NCBI RefSeq assembly: GCF_900113865.1
Contig: NZ_FOQY01000008.1
Span: 124,001-188,000 of the forward strand
Direction: 5' to 3'
Source: Streptosporangium canum
GTDB lineage: Bacteria; Actinomycetota; Actinomycetes; Streptosporangiales; Streptosporangiaceae
Length of the DNA: 64,000 nt
Positions 1-7,644 of this stretch are shown piece after piece. How positions within the stretch are numbered: the first letter of the stretch is position 1; each line of letters opens with the position of its first letter. Both the position numbers and the translations under genes were made by a program. Under the pieces are notes generated by a model. It was given only the letters and a program-made list of their open reading frames with translations, had not been told where the DNA came from and searched no databases.

Positions 1-1
1 T

Positions 2-202
2 CCCGACGTGCTCAAGGTCGTCGAGGCCGCGGTCGCCGCGGCCAACGACAAGCTCGCCCGCGTCCAGCAGGTCAAGCGCTGGCGTCTGCTGCCGGCGGAG
101 TGGACGGCCGAGACCGAGGAGCTCACGCCGAGCCTGAAGCTCAAGCGCCGCGTCATCCACGCCAAGTACGCCGAGATCATCGACGGAATGTACGACAGCT
201 AG
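2..202 (+). CDS. Long-chain acyl-CoA synthetase, C-terminal fragment
   Basis: The reading frame is open at the left edge of the window and ends with TAG, so only the last 66 or so residues are present. The tail contains QQVKRWRLLPAEW and LTPSLKLKRRVI, the pattern at the C-terminus of AMP-forming long-chain fatty acid CoA ligases of the FadD15/FAA1 type; the lysines in TPSLKLKR lie in the mobile C-terminal domain of that family. The full enzyme would activate fatty acids with ATP and CoA. Family assignment is good; the exact substrate cannot be judged from the tail. A 254-base gap follows, in which I see no gene. Confidence 0.8.
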   Translation, partial: PDVLKVVEAAVAAANDKLARVQQVKRWRLLPAEWTAETEELTPSLKLKRRVIHAKYAEIIDGMYDS

Positions 203-456
203 ACAAGCACCGGCCGTGGACGCCGGTGACGGCGACCCGGTCCGACGGGCTCGAAATGGGCGGGGCCTCGCGGCGGGATGCGAGTCGAGCGGGACTCACA
301 TCGGCCGGAGGCCCTCACGCCCCGCCGTGACGTCCCGCCGGCCGAGCCGGGCCGTCTCCACCTGGCGCGTCGCCGGCGTCGCGCGGGCGGCGTTTTGCCC
401 AACCAGACGTGTGTCGTCTCCTCGGTCATTACCGGGTGGTTCCTAGCCTCCTAGCC

Positions 457-1344
457 ATGACCATGAGAGTCCTTCTTCCCGTCCTGGCGGCGGGGGCCGC
501 CGCTCTGCCGGTGGGGGCCGCCGCCGCCCTGCCGACGCGGGCCGAGCCGCCCGCCACCGTCAAGGACCTGGCGATCCGCTCCATAACCCTGGCCCCCGAA
601 GCCCCCGTGGTCGGACCGTCCGACACGGTGCGCCTGGTGATCGAGGTGGTCGCCCGCGGGGTCTCGGGCCCGCAGGGGATGACGGTCCAGGTCGAACCGG
701 GCGCGCCGCCCGAGTCCGGGACGGGCGCTCTCCCCGGGGCCGGGCCCGGGGTCCAGACGATCTCCGAGCCGGCCCAGCTCCCCGTGCCGCCCGCCCTGAC
801 CTACCTCACCCCCGCGGAGCCGGCCGGCCAGGCGCCTGCCGCCTCCGGCCGCGCCGGCCGACGGCACGCGACCGGGCCGGCCGCGCGTGCCGCCCGGGAG
901 TGGGAGACCTGGCGGTTCCGGCCGGAGAAGAGGCTGAGCCGCTGGTACCCCGCCGGGCGCTGGACCGTCGCGGTGACCGCCAGGGGGACGGACGGCGGCA
1001 CGGTCACCGAGTACGCCGGGTTCTGGCTGAGACGCGAGGCCAAGTTCAGCGCCGTCCAGGCGGTCAGGAAGGCGACGGGGGTGGAGGTCAAAGGCGTGCT
1101 CAACCGGGTCGATCCGCAGGGCTACCTGGACTACGCGCCCTTCCCCGGCCAGACCGTCGAGATCCTGCACCGCACGACGGAGCAGGAGGAATGGACGGAG
1201 ACGGCCGAGGCCACCACCGACCTGCAGGGCCATTTCCTCCAGACCGTGACGGGTCGCCGGGGAGGCGAGTGGCGGGCCCGGTTCGCGGGGACGGCGCACT
1301 ACGCCCTCAGGCACAGCCGCGTCCACGAGGCCTCCCGGCGGTGA
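457..1344 (+). CDS. Secreted protein of unknown function
   Basis: A 295-residue protein with a clear N-terminal signal peptide: MTMR, then a hydrophobic Leu/Ala-rich stretch, then Ala-rich residues with a likely cleavage site near residue 25-30. The mature part is rich in Pro, Gly and Ala up to about residue 160. It then shows beta-rich segments (WRFRPEKRLSRWYPAGRWTV, and FPGQTVEILHRT near the C-terminus) that look like an immunoglobulin-like or carboxypeptidase-regulatory-like fold. I do not recognise a named family. ATG 457 was chosen because the signal peptide begins there; an upstream in-frame ATG at 409 adds residues that do not fit. ATG 463 is an alternative. It converges with the flavoprotein gene on the other strand. 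Confidence 0.6.
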   Translation: MTMRVLLPVLAAGAAALPVGAAAALPTRAEPPATVKDLAIRSITLAPEAPVVGPSDTVRLVIEVVARGVSGPQGMTVQVEPGAPPESGTGALPGAGPGVQTISEPAQLPVPPALTYLTPAEPAGQAPAASGRAGRRHATGPAARAAREWETWRFRPEKRLSRWYPAGRWTVAVTARGTDGGTVTEYAGFWLRREAKFSAVQAVRKATGVEVKGVLNRVDPQGYLDYAPFPGQTVEILHRTTEQEEWTETAEATTDLQGHFLQTVTGRRGGEWRARFAGTAHYALRHSRVHEASRR

Positions 1345-1352
1345 CCCCCGAC

Positions 1353-1405
1353 CGCCGGCCGCACCCGCGCCGCCGGCCGCACCCGCGCCGGGGGCGCGGG
1401 TGCGG
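1353..1405. terminator. Hairpin between convergent genes, built on a duplicated 18-bp unit
   Basis: CCGCACCCGCGCC (1377-1389) pairs perfectly with GGCGCGGGTGCGG (1393-1405) around a three-base loop. The left arm lies within the second copy of an 18-bp direct repeat (starts 1353 and 1371). It sits between the ends of two convergent genes and could stop transcription from both sides. There is no T-tract, so calling it a terminator is inference. Confidence 0.55.
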
Positions 1406-1459
1406 GTTCGGAGCGGCGCGTGCGTCCCCGCGCTCAGGCCGGTGGGCGCGTCGCCGGGC

Positions 1460-2473
1460 TCAGGCCAGCGCGTGCACCGCCGCGCCGAACAGGGCGGGCA
1501 GCCGCTGGGCCGCGGGGACGATCAGCCGCGCGGACGCCCGGTGCCGGCGGGTCTCCAGCAGAGCGCCGGTGAGCAGCCGATGGCGCCGCGACAGCCGCAG
1601 CCAGGCACCCTCGTACGCCTGCGGAGCCCCGGCCCGCAGGCAGCCCACCAGGGCCTGCGCGGACAGCAGGGCCAGCGACACCCCCTCGCCGGTGAGCGCG
1701 TCGGTGTATCCGGCCGCGTCGCCGACCAGCAGCACCCGCCCGGCGACCCGGGCGCGCACCCGCTGGCGCAGCGGTCCGGCACCGCGCACCGGGGTCGCGG
1801 CCGGTCCCTCCAGCCGGGCCAGGAGGTCCGGGAAGTCCGCCAGGTGCTCCCGGTATCCCCGGCGCCGGGAGCTCAGCACGGCCACGCCGACCAGGTCGTC
1901 GCCCACCGGGGTCACGTACGCCTCGCCCTCCGCGGCCCAGTGGACCTCGACGAAGTCCGTCCAGGGCGCCACCCGGTAGTGCCGCCGCAGGCCGTACCGG
2001 CGCGGGCGGCGGTCGGGCAGCTCCAGCCCGAGCAGGGAGCGCAGCGGGGAGTGCAGGCCGTCCGCGGCCACCAGCCAGCGGGCCCGCAGCCCCGCCGCCT
2101 CGACCCCGCCGCCGCTCTGCCGCACCCCCTCCACCTTGTCGGGGACGACCTCCACCCCCAGCTCGGCCGCCCGCCGTGCCAGCGCGGCGTGCAGCGCGGT
2201 GCGCCGCACGCCCAGCCCCCGGCCGCCGCGGAACGCGGCGTCCACCCGGCGGCGGCCGTCCAGGTAGCGGATCCCCCGCAGCGGGCGGCCCTCCACCGGC
2301 ACGCCCAGCGACCGCAGCGCGGCGGCCCCGCTGGGCATCAGCCCCTCGCCGCACGCCTTGTCCACCGGTGTGGGCCGGGGCTCGACGACCACCGCCTCCA
2401 TCCCGGCCAGGGCCGCGTGGATGGCGGTGGCCAGGCCCGCCGGTCCGCCCCCGGCGACCAGGACGTCGATCAC
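1460..2473 (-). CDS. FAD-dependent oxidoreductase of the phenolic-lipid cluster (SrsC-like)
   Basis: 337 residues with a flavin Rossmann motif at the very N-terminus (VAGGGPAGLATAIHAA), the mid-protein VAADGLHSPLR motif, and the second FAD motif GDAAGYTDALTGEG, as in geranylgeranyl-reductase and p-hydroxybenzoate-hydroxylase-like monooxygenases. It is the last gene of a tight minus-strand operon after the type III polyketide synthase and methyltransferase genes. In Streptomyces griseus the equivalent third gene, srsC, encodes the hydroxylase that oxidises alkylresorcinol-derived lipids to quinones. By analogy it hydroxylates the ring made by its neighbour. The start is GTG at 2473, overlapping the end of the methyltransferase gene by four bases (GTGA), which points to coupled translation. 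Product identity is inferred from context. Confidence 0.8.
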   Translation of the reverse strand: MIDVLVAGGGPAGLATAIHAALAGMEAVVVEPRPTPVDKACGEGLMPSGAAALRSLGVPVEGRPLRGIRYLDGRRRVDAAFRGGRGLGVRRTALHAALARRAAELGVEVVPDKVEGVRQSGGGVEAAGLRARWLVAADGLHSPLRSLLGLELPDRRPRRYGLRRHYRVAPWTDFVEVHWAAEGEAYVTPVGDDLVGVAVLSSRRRGYREHLADFPDLLARLEGPAATPVRGAGPLRQRVRARVAGRVLLVGDAAGYTDALTGEGVSLALLSAQALVGCLRAGAPQAYEGAWLRLSRRHRLLTGALLETRRHRASARLIVPAAQRLPALFGAAVHALA

Positions 2474-3027
2474 GTGGCCACCCGTCCGGGCGGCGCCGTG
2501 GCGAGCGAGGCCAGGGCGCTCTCCTCACACCGGATCCGCACCACCATCAGTGCGGCGTTGAGCACGGTGAAGGTCACCGCGGTGATCCAGGCGCCGTGCA
2601 CCAGCGGCAGCGCCGCGCCCTCCACGGCCACCGCCACGTAGTTGGGGTGGCGCAGCCAGTGCAGCCGGTAGGGGCCGCGCGTCACCGGCGGCAGGCCGGG
2701 CACCACGATCACCTGGGTGTTCCAGCGGTGGCCCAGCGCGGCGATGCACCACCAGCGCAGTCCCTGTGCGGCGACCACCAGGATGAGCATGGGCCAGCCG
2801 AGCGCCGGGACGAAGGGGCGGCCGGACAGGCCCGCCTCCAGCAGGCACCCGGCCAGCAGGCCGGTGTGCAGGGCGACCATCCAGGGGTAGTGGCCCTGCC
2901 CGGACACCACCCCGCCACGGGCCGTGCTCCACCGCGCGTTGCGGCGCGCGACGACCAGTTCGGCCAGGCGCTCGGCCCCGACGAGCAGCACGAGCAGCAG
3001 ATACCACGACGAAAGATGCCAGGTCAT
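2470..3027 (-). CDS. Isoprenylcysteine carboxyl methyltransferase-like membrane methyltransferase (SrsB-like)
   Basis: 185 residues, strongly hydrophobic, with about four to five membrane segments. It carries the C-terminal pattern GPYRLHWLRHPNYVAVAVE, which matches the SAM-binding GPYR-(x)n-RHPxY signature of ICMT/PEMT-type integral membrane methyltransferases. It lies between the polyketide synthase gene (6-base gap) and the flavoprotein gene (4-base overlap). In the srsABC phenolic-lipid operon the corresponding protein O-methylates the resorcinol ring; the same role is likely here but not shown. The start is ATG at 3027. Confidence 0.78.
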   Translation of the reverse strand: MTWHLSSWYLLLVLLVGAERLAELVVARRNARWSTARGGVVSGQGHYPWMVALHTGLLAGCLLEAGLSGRPFVPALGWPMLILVVAAQGLRWWCIAALGHRWNTQVIVVPGLPPVTRGPYRLHWLRHPNYVAVAVEGAALPLVHGAWITAVTFTVLNAALMVVRIRCEESALASLATAPPGRVAT

Positions 3028-3033
3028 CGGCCC

Positions 3034-4092
3034 CTACCAGCGCAGCAGGACGAGTTCGGAACAGAAGCCGGGCCCCATCGCGATCAGCAGCCCCGGCGTG
3101 CCCGGCGGCGGCGGCCGCAGGGCGAGGGTGTCCCGCAGGACGTGCAGCACCGAGGAGGAGGACAGGTTGCCGACCTCGGCCAGCGAACGCCAGGTGAGGT
3201 CCAGCGCGCCGTCGGGCAGCCGGAGCGTCTCGGCGACGGCCTCCAGGACCTTCGGGCCGCCCGGATGGCACACCCAGGCCGTCACGTCCCGCGTCGTCAG
3301 GCCGTGGTCGGCGAGGAAGCCGTGCACGTCGTCGGCCAGGTAGGTGCGCACCACGTCCGGGACGCTCGCGTCGAGCACCACCTGGAAGCCGGTGTCGCGG
3401 ACGTCCCAGCCCATCACGCCCTCGGAGCCGGGATACAGGTGGCTCCGGGTGGCCAGCACCGACGGGCCCGCCCGTTCGGGCCGCCGCCCGTCGCCGCAGG
3501 CCACCACCGCCGTGGCCCCGTCGCCGAACAGCGCGCCGGCGACCAGGTTGGCGGGGGAGGCGTCACCGCGCTGCAGGGTCAGCGAGCACAGCTCGACCGA
3601 GAGCAGCACGGCCACGTGGTCCGGCCAGCCGCGCAGGTAGTCGTGCAGGCGGGAGATCCCGGCGGCCCCCGCCACGCAGCCGAGCCCGAACACCGGGATC
3701 CGCTTGACGTCGGGACGCAGCCCCAGGCGGCCGACCAGCCTGGCGTCCACCGAGGGCGCGGCGATGCCGGTCACCGAGGTGAAGAGGATCATGTCCACGT
3801 CCTCCGGCGCGAGCCCGGCCGCCTCCAGCGCGCCGCCGACCGCCTCGGCGCCCAGGTCGACGGCGGAGCCGACGAAGACGTCGTTGGCCATCCCGAAGCC
3901 GTCGAGCTTGGCGTACTGGTCGAGGGGCAGGGCCAGATGGCGGAACTCGACCCGTGCGCCGGCGTGCAGGCGCTCCAGCAGCCGGCGGTCGGCGCCCTCG
4001 GGCAGGCATATCCGCGCGAACGCGTCGGTGATCTCGGCCTGGGAGTGGCGGTTAGGCGGAAGAGCGCCGCGTACAGCGGCGATTCGCGTCAT
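3034..4092 (-). CDS. Type III polyketide synthase (alkylresorcinol/alkylpyrone synthase-like)
   Basis: 352 residues, a normal size for a bacterial type III polyketide synthase. The chalcone-synthase triad is visible: Cys139 in VFGLGCVAG, His276 in CHPGGPKVL, and Asn309 in VGNLSSSSVL; the C-terminal GPGF loop is also present. These enzymes extend an acyl starter with malonyl-CoA and cyclise the product. The neighbouring methyltransferase and hydroxylase, in the same order as srsABC, suggest an alkylresorcinol-type membrane lipid. ATG 4092 gives MTRIAAVRGALPPNRHSQ, the usual start of this family, and follows a GGGAGG ribosome site. The upstream reading frame stays open without protein-like content. 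It is divergent from the prenyltransferase gene across 117 bases. Confidence 0.88.
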   Translation of the reverse strand: MTRIAAVRGALPPNRHSQAEITDAFARICLPEGADRRLLERLHAGARVEFRHLALPLDQYAKLDGFGMANDVFVGSAVDLGAEAVGGALEAAGLAPEDVDMILFTSVTGIAAPSVDARLVGRLGLRPDVKRIPVFGLGCVAGAAGISRLHDYLRGWPDHVAVLLSVELCSLTLQRGDASPANLVAGALFGDGATAVVACGDGRRPERAGPSVLATRSHLYPGSEGVMGWDVRDTGFQVVLDASVPDVVRTYLADDVHGFLADHGLTTRDVTAWVCHPGGPKVLEAVAETLRLPDGALDLTWRSLAEVGNLSSSSVLHVLRDTLALRPPPPGTPGLLIAMGPGFCSELVLLRW

Positions 4093-4209
4093 GTGAGAGG
4101 TACCTCCCGACGGCGGACAGCGGACATCTGGCTTTTGCCCACCTGCGCCTACGGCATGCCTCACCCGGCCTGGACGGTGATGCGGCGCCCGGCCGCCTAC
4201 GATCGTTCT

Positions 4210-5085
4210 GTGACGACGAGTGGGCACGCGCGCCGGGACCGGGTACGGCGGTCCGGGCTCCAGGCCGTCGCGGGGCTGTCGCGGGCCTGCCATCCCGGGC
4301 CCACCGCGGCGGTGACCGTCCTGGTCACCGCGCTGGCCGTGGCGAGCGGGCGCGACGCGGCGGGATGCGCCCTGGTGGCCGCCGCCGTGCTGACCGGGCA
4401 GCTCTCGATCGGCTGGTGCAACGACGCGGTGGACGCCGGGCGGGACGCCGCGGCGGGCCGTACCGGCAAACCGGTCGTCGCCGGCGCGGTGAGCCTCCGG
4501 GCGGTGTGGGTCGCCGCCGCCGCGGCCCTGGCGCTCTGCGTGCCGCTCTCCCTGGCCTCCGGCCTGGCGGCCGGGACCGTCCATCTCGTCGGAGTCGCCG
4601 CGGCCTGGGCCTACGACCTGTGGCTGAAGGCCACCGTGCTGTCGTGGCTGCCCTACGCCGTGGGATTCGGCGTGCTGCCGCCGTTTGTGACCCTCGGGCT
4701 GCCGGGCCACCCGTGGCCCGCGTGGTGGGCGGTCCTCGCCGCGGCGCTCCTCGGCTGCGGGGCGCACCTGGCCAACGTGCTGCCCGACATCCCCGCCGAT
4801 CTCGCCGCCGGGGTCCGCGGCTGGCCGCAGCGGCTCGGCCCGGCCCGCGTCCGCGCCCTGATCCCGGTGCCGCTGCTCCTGGCCACCGCTCTGCTCGTCT
4901 TCGGGCCTCCGGGGCCGGTCGGCGCCGGGGGCTGGGCCGCGCTCGCCGGGGCCGGGGCGTTCGCCGTCGCCGGGCTGCCGGCGGCGGGGCGCTCACCGCG
5001 CGCCCCCTTCGCGGCGGCCGTCGCCGTCGCGGCGGTCGACGTGCTGCTCCTGCTCGCCCGGGGCACCGAGATCACCGCGCTCTGA
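4210..5085 (+). CDS. UbiA-family prenyltransferase
   Basis: 291 residues, with about eight to nine membrane segments. The first aspartate-rich motif is clear: NDAVDAGRDAAAGRTGKP fits NDxxDxxxD followed by the conserved RTGKP. The second acidic motif is weaker (LPDIPADLAAG). UbiA enzymes transfer a prenyl chain to an aromatic or similar acceptor in the membrane. Divergent pairing with the type III polyketide synthase operon suggests that the acceptor is the resorcinol/quinone made there, or a shared lipid; this is inference. The GTG at 4210 is preceded by TACGAT (4198-4203) with six bases between and no ribosome site, so the transcript may be leaderless. Confidence 0.82.
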   Translation: MTTSGHARRDRVRRSGLQAVAGLSRACHPGPTAAVTVLVTALAVASGRDAAGCALVAAAVLTGQLSIGWCNDAVDAGRDAAAGRTGKPVVAGAVSLRAVWVAAAAALALCVPLSLASGLAAGTVHLVGVAAAWAYDLWLKATVLSWLPYAVGFGVLPPFVTLGLPGHPWPAWWAVLAAALLGCGAHLANVLPDIPADLAAGVRGWPQRLGPARVRALIPVPLLLATALLVFGPPGPVGAGGWAALAGAGAFAVAGLPAAGRSPRAPFAAAVAVAAVDVLLLLARGTEITAL

Positions 5086-5127
5086 TCCGCTTTCGGACGG
5101 CGGGCCCGTGGGAGGCCGGCGGCCCGG

Positions 5128-5190
5128 CCGTACTAAGAGACTTTAAAGGCATTTTTCCTGATAAAGAGGGCTATAGATTTTTAATTCGGT
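5128..5190. other. AT-rich island upstream of rtcB
   Basis: Within the gap between the prenyltransferase gene and rtcB, about 60 bases are strikingly AT-rich (for example ACTTTAAAGGCATTTTTCC and CTATAGATTTTTAATTC) in a window that is otherwise about 70% GC. It contains ACTTTAAAGG-type and TATAG-like elements that could form a promoter for rtcB. No open reading frame or clear inverted repeat was seen in it. Role unknown. Confidence 0.45.
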
Positions 5191-5259
5191 TGCAGGAACG
5201 GTGGATCTCTGACGTCATTGTCGTCGTCGGTTGATCGGCTGGAGGGAGGCGATGTGAGG

Positions 5260-6447
5260 ATGGCATACAACGAGGTGATGGGTGGCCGCGCGCCGATCCG
5301 CATGTGGGCCGACCCGGCCGAGGTCGAGCCCCAGGTGATGCAGCAGCTGCGCAACGTCGCGAACCTGCCGTGGGTGCAGGGCGTCGCCGTGATGCCGGAC
5401 GTGCACCACGGGATGGGCGCGACGGTGGGGTCGGTCATCGCGATGCGGGACGCGGTCTCCCCGGCGGCGGTGGGCGTGGACATCGGGTGCGGGATGACCG
5501 CGGTGAAGACCTCGTTCAGGGCCGACAACCTGCCCGACAACCTCGCCTACCTGCGTTCGAAGCTGGAGCAGGCGGTCCCCGTCGGGTTCGGCAACCACAA
5601 CAGGCCCGTCGACCCGACCAAACTGCACGGGCTGAAGACCGCCGACTGGGCGGCCTTCTGGAAGGACTTCGACACCCTGGCCCCGGCCGTGCGCCCGAAG
5701 CGGGAGCGCGCCGAGGTGCAGATGGGCACCCTGGGCGGAGGCAACCACTTCCTGGAGGTCTGCGCCGACGACGAGGGCGTGGTCTGGGTCGTGCTGCACT
5801 CCGGATCGCGCAACATCGGCAAGGAGCTGGCCGAGTTCCACATCGGGCAGGCCCAGAAGCTGCCGCACAACCAGGACCTGCCCGACCGGAACCTCGCGGT
5901 GTTCGTCGGGGGCACGCCGCAGATGGACGCCTACCGGCGGGACCTGTTCTGGGCGCAGGACTACGCGCGGCGCAACCGGGCGGTCATGATGGCCCTGGTC
6001 TGCGACGTGCTCAGGCGCCACCTTTCGGGCATCACCTTCGAACAGCCGATCTCCTGCCACCACAACTACGTGGCCGAGGAGCGGTACGACGGCGTGGATG
6101 TGCTCGTCACCCGCAAGGGCGCGATCCGTGCGGGATCCGGCGAGTTCGGCATCATCCCCGGCTCGATGGCGACCGGCACCTACATCGTGAAGGGCCGGGG
6201 GAACGCCGGTGCGTTCAACTCGGCCTCACACGGTGCCGGTCGCCGGATGAGCCGGAGCAAGGCCAAGAAGACCTTCACGCTGGCGGACCTCAAGGCGCAG
6301 ACCGACGGCGTCGAGTGCCGTAAGGACACCGGGGTGATCGACGAGATCCCCGGCGCCTACAAGGACATCCAGTCGGTCATGGCGGCCCAGGCCGACCTGG
6401 TCGAGGTGGTCGCCCGCCTCCGGCAGCTCGTCTGCATCAAGGGCTGA
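5260..6447 (+). CDS. rtcB: RNA-splicing ligase RtcB
   Basis: 395 residues, full length for bacterial RtcB. Key motifs are present in order: PDVHHGMGATVGS, GVDIGCGM with the metal-binding Cys, GTLGGGNHFLEV, HSGSRNIGKE, HHNYV, IIPGSMATGTYIVKG, and the SHGAGRRMSR segment carrying the guanylylated histidine. RtcB joins 2',3'-cyclic phosphate or 3'-phosphate ends to 5'-OH ends using GTP and Mn2+, serving tRNA or rRNA repair in bacteria. No rtcA or archease gene is beside it. A GGAGGGAGG ribosome site at 5241-5249 serves either GTG 5254 or ATG 5260; I chose the ATG, and the two differ by only two residues. Confidence 0.95.
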   Translation: MAYNEVMGGRAPIRMWADPAEVEPQVMQQLRNVANLPWVQGVAVMPDVHHGMGATVGSVIAMRDAVSPAAVGVDIGCGMTAVKTSFRADNLPDNLAYLRSKLEQAVPVGFGNHNRPVDPTKLHGLKTADWAAFWKDFDTLAPAVRPKRERAEVQMGTLGGGNHFLEVCADDEGVVWVVLHSGSRNIGKELAEFHIGQAQKLPHNQDLPDRNLAVFVGGTPQMDAYRRDLFWAQDYARRNRAVMMALVCDVLRRHLSGITFEQPISCHHNYVAEERYDGVDVLVTRKGAIRAGSGEFGIIPGSMATGTYIVKGRGNAGAFNSASHGAGRRMSRSKAKKTFTLADLKAQTDGVECRKDTGVIDEIPGAYKDIQSVMAAQADLVEVVARLRQLVCIKG

Positions 6448-6540
6448 GGCCCGCGCCGGGGACCGAACGGCGGGCGGTTGGAGGAATCAACCGCTCGATT
6501 GCGATGTTGTCGGCGGAGACGACCTGACTATGGGCACGGG

Positions 6541-6567
6541 AGGGGGCTGGCCTTAGGCTGGCCCCCT
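6541..6567. terminator. Hairpin between rtcB and moaA
   Basis: AGGGGGCTGGCC (6541-6552) pairs with GGCTGGCCCCCT (6556-6567) over a TTA loop, giving a 12-bp stem with two G-T wobbles. It lies 36 bases before moaA and about 95 bases after the rtcB stop. It could be the rtcB terminator or a control element in the moaA leader; there is no T-tract. It does not have the branched shape of a molybdenum cofactor riboswitch. Confidence 0.45.
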
Positions 6568-6603
6568 GCCCGGATGAGGATGGACGAGAGGAGGTGACGC
6601 CCC

Positions 6604-7599
6604 ATGCTGAGGTTGCAAGACTCGTTCGGCCGGGTGGCGACTGATCTGCGGGTGTCCCTCACCGACCGCTGCAACCTGCGGTGCTCCTACTGCATGCCGC
6701 CCGAGGGACTCGAATGGCTGCCCAAGCCCGACCTGCTGACCGCCGACGAGATCGTCCGGCTGGTGACCGTCGGGGTGGAACGGCTGGGCATCACCGAGGT
6801 CCGCTACACCGGCGGTGAGCCCCTGCTCCGCCGCGAGCTGGTGGAGATCGTGACCCGCACCACCGCCCTCCGTCCCGCCCCCCAGGTCTCGCTGACCACC
6901 AACGGCATCGGGCTCGCCCGGCTGGCGGCCCCGCTCGCCGAGGCCGGTCTGCACCGGGTCAACGTCTCCCTCGACACCCTCGACAGGGAGACGTTCAAGC
7001 GGCTCGCCCACCGCGACCGGCTGGCCGACGTGCTCGACGGCCTGGCCGCGGCCGACGCCGCCGGGCTGCGCCCGGTCAAGGTCAACACGGTGCTGATGCG
7101 CGGGATCAACGATCACGAGGCCGTCTCGCTGCTCCACTACTGCCTGGAGCGGGGCTACGAGCTGCGCTTCATCGAGCAGATGCCGCTGGACGCCCAGCAC
7201 GGCTGGAGCCGGGAGAACATGGTCACCGCCGACGAGATCCTCGCGCGGCTGCGAGACTCCTTCGACCTGACCGACGACGATCCGGTGGAGCGCGGCAGCG
7301 CCCCGGCCGAGCTGTTCCTCGTCGGCGGCGGGCCGGCCAGGGTCGGGGTGATCGGATCGGTCACCAGGCCGTTCTGCGGCGCCTGCGACCGGGTACGGCT
7401 CACCGCCGACGGCCAGATCCGCAACTGCCTGTTCGCCACCGACGAGTCCGACCTGCGCGCCGCGCTCCGCTCGGGAGCCGGTGACGACGAGATCGCCGAA
7501 CGCTGGCTGGCCGCGGTCCAGATCAAGAAGGCCGGGCACGGCATCGACGATCCGGCCTTCCTGCAGCCCTCCCGCCCGATGTCCGCGATCGGCGGCTGA
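6604..7599 (+). CDS. moaA: GTP 3',8-cyclase MoaA
   Basis: 331 residues. The radical-SAM cluster CNLRCSYC lies near residue 22. The second, GTP-binding cluster is FCGACDRVRLTADGQIRNC near residue 260-275, and the protein ends in the Gly-Gly needed for activity (SAIGG). It carries out the first step of molybdenum cofactor synthesis with MoaC, turning GTP into 3',8-cyclo-7,8-dihydro-GTP. An AGGAGGTGA ribosome site precedes the ATG. It is followed by mobA and the DUF6457 gene in the same direction. The cofactor made is needed by the nitrate reductase encoded at 25.3 kb. Confidence 0.95.
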   Translation: MLRLQDSFGRVATDLRVSLTDRCNLRCSYCMPPEGLEWLPKPDLLTADEIVRLVTVGVERLGITEVRYTGGEPLLRRELVEIVTRTTALRPAPQVSLTTNGIGLARLAAPLAEAGLHRVNVSLDTLDRETFKRLAHRDRLADVLDGLAAADAAGLRPVKVNTVLMRGINDHEAVSLLHYCLERGYELRFIEQMPLDAQHGWSRENMVTADEILARLRDSFDLTDDDPVERGSAPAELFLVGGGPARVGVIGSVTRPFCGACDRVRLTADGQIRNCLFATDESDLRAALRSGAGDDEIAERWLAAVQIKKAGHGIDDPAFLQPSRPMSAIGG

Positions 7600-7637
7600 C
7601 ATCCTCCCCACGGCTGAAGCCCGGGATTTCCTGGGGA
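7599..7637. mobile_element. Degenerate IS200/IS605-like element end
   Basis: Directly after the moaA stop codon, ACATCCTCCCCACGGCTGA and GCCCGGGATTTCCTGGGGAG strongly resemble the subterminal palindromic end of actinobacterial IS200/IS605 elements (CATCCTCCCC, a hairpin around CTGAAG, then a GGGATTCCT-like segment). The hairpin here is imperfect. No TnpA or TnpB gene is present on either side, so this is an orphan end, perhaps a solo palindromic remnant. Assignment is by remembered pattern, not alignment. Confidence 0.45.
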
Positions 7638-7644
7638 GTTGCTG

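Noticed and set aside
2176-4209. A long plus-strand extension upstream of the UbiA gene
   Set aside because: It runs antisense across the polyketide synthase and methyltransferase genes and has no protein-like features; the real prenyltransferase begins at 4210.
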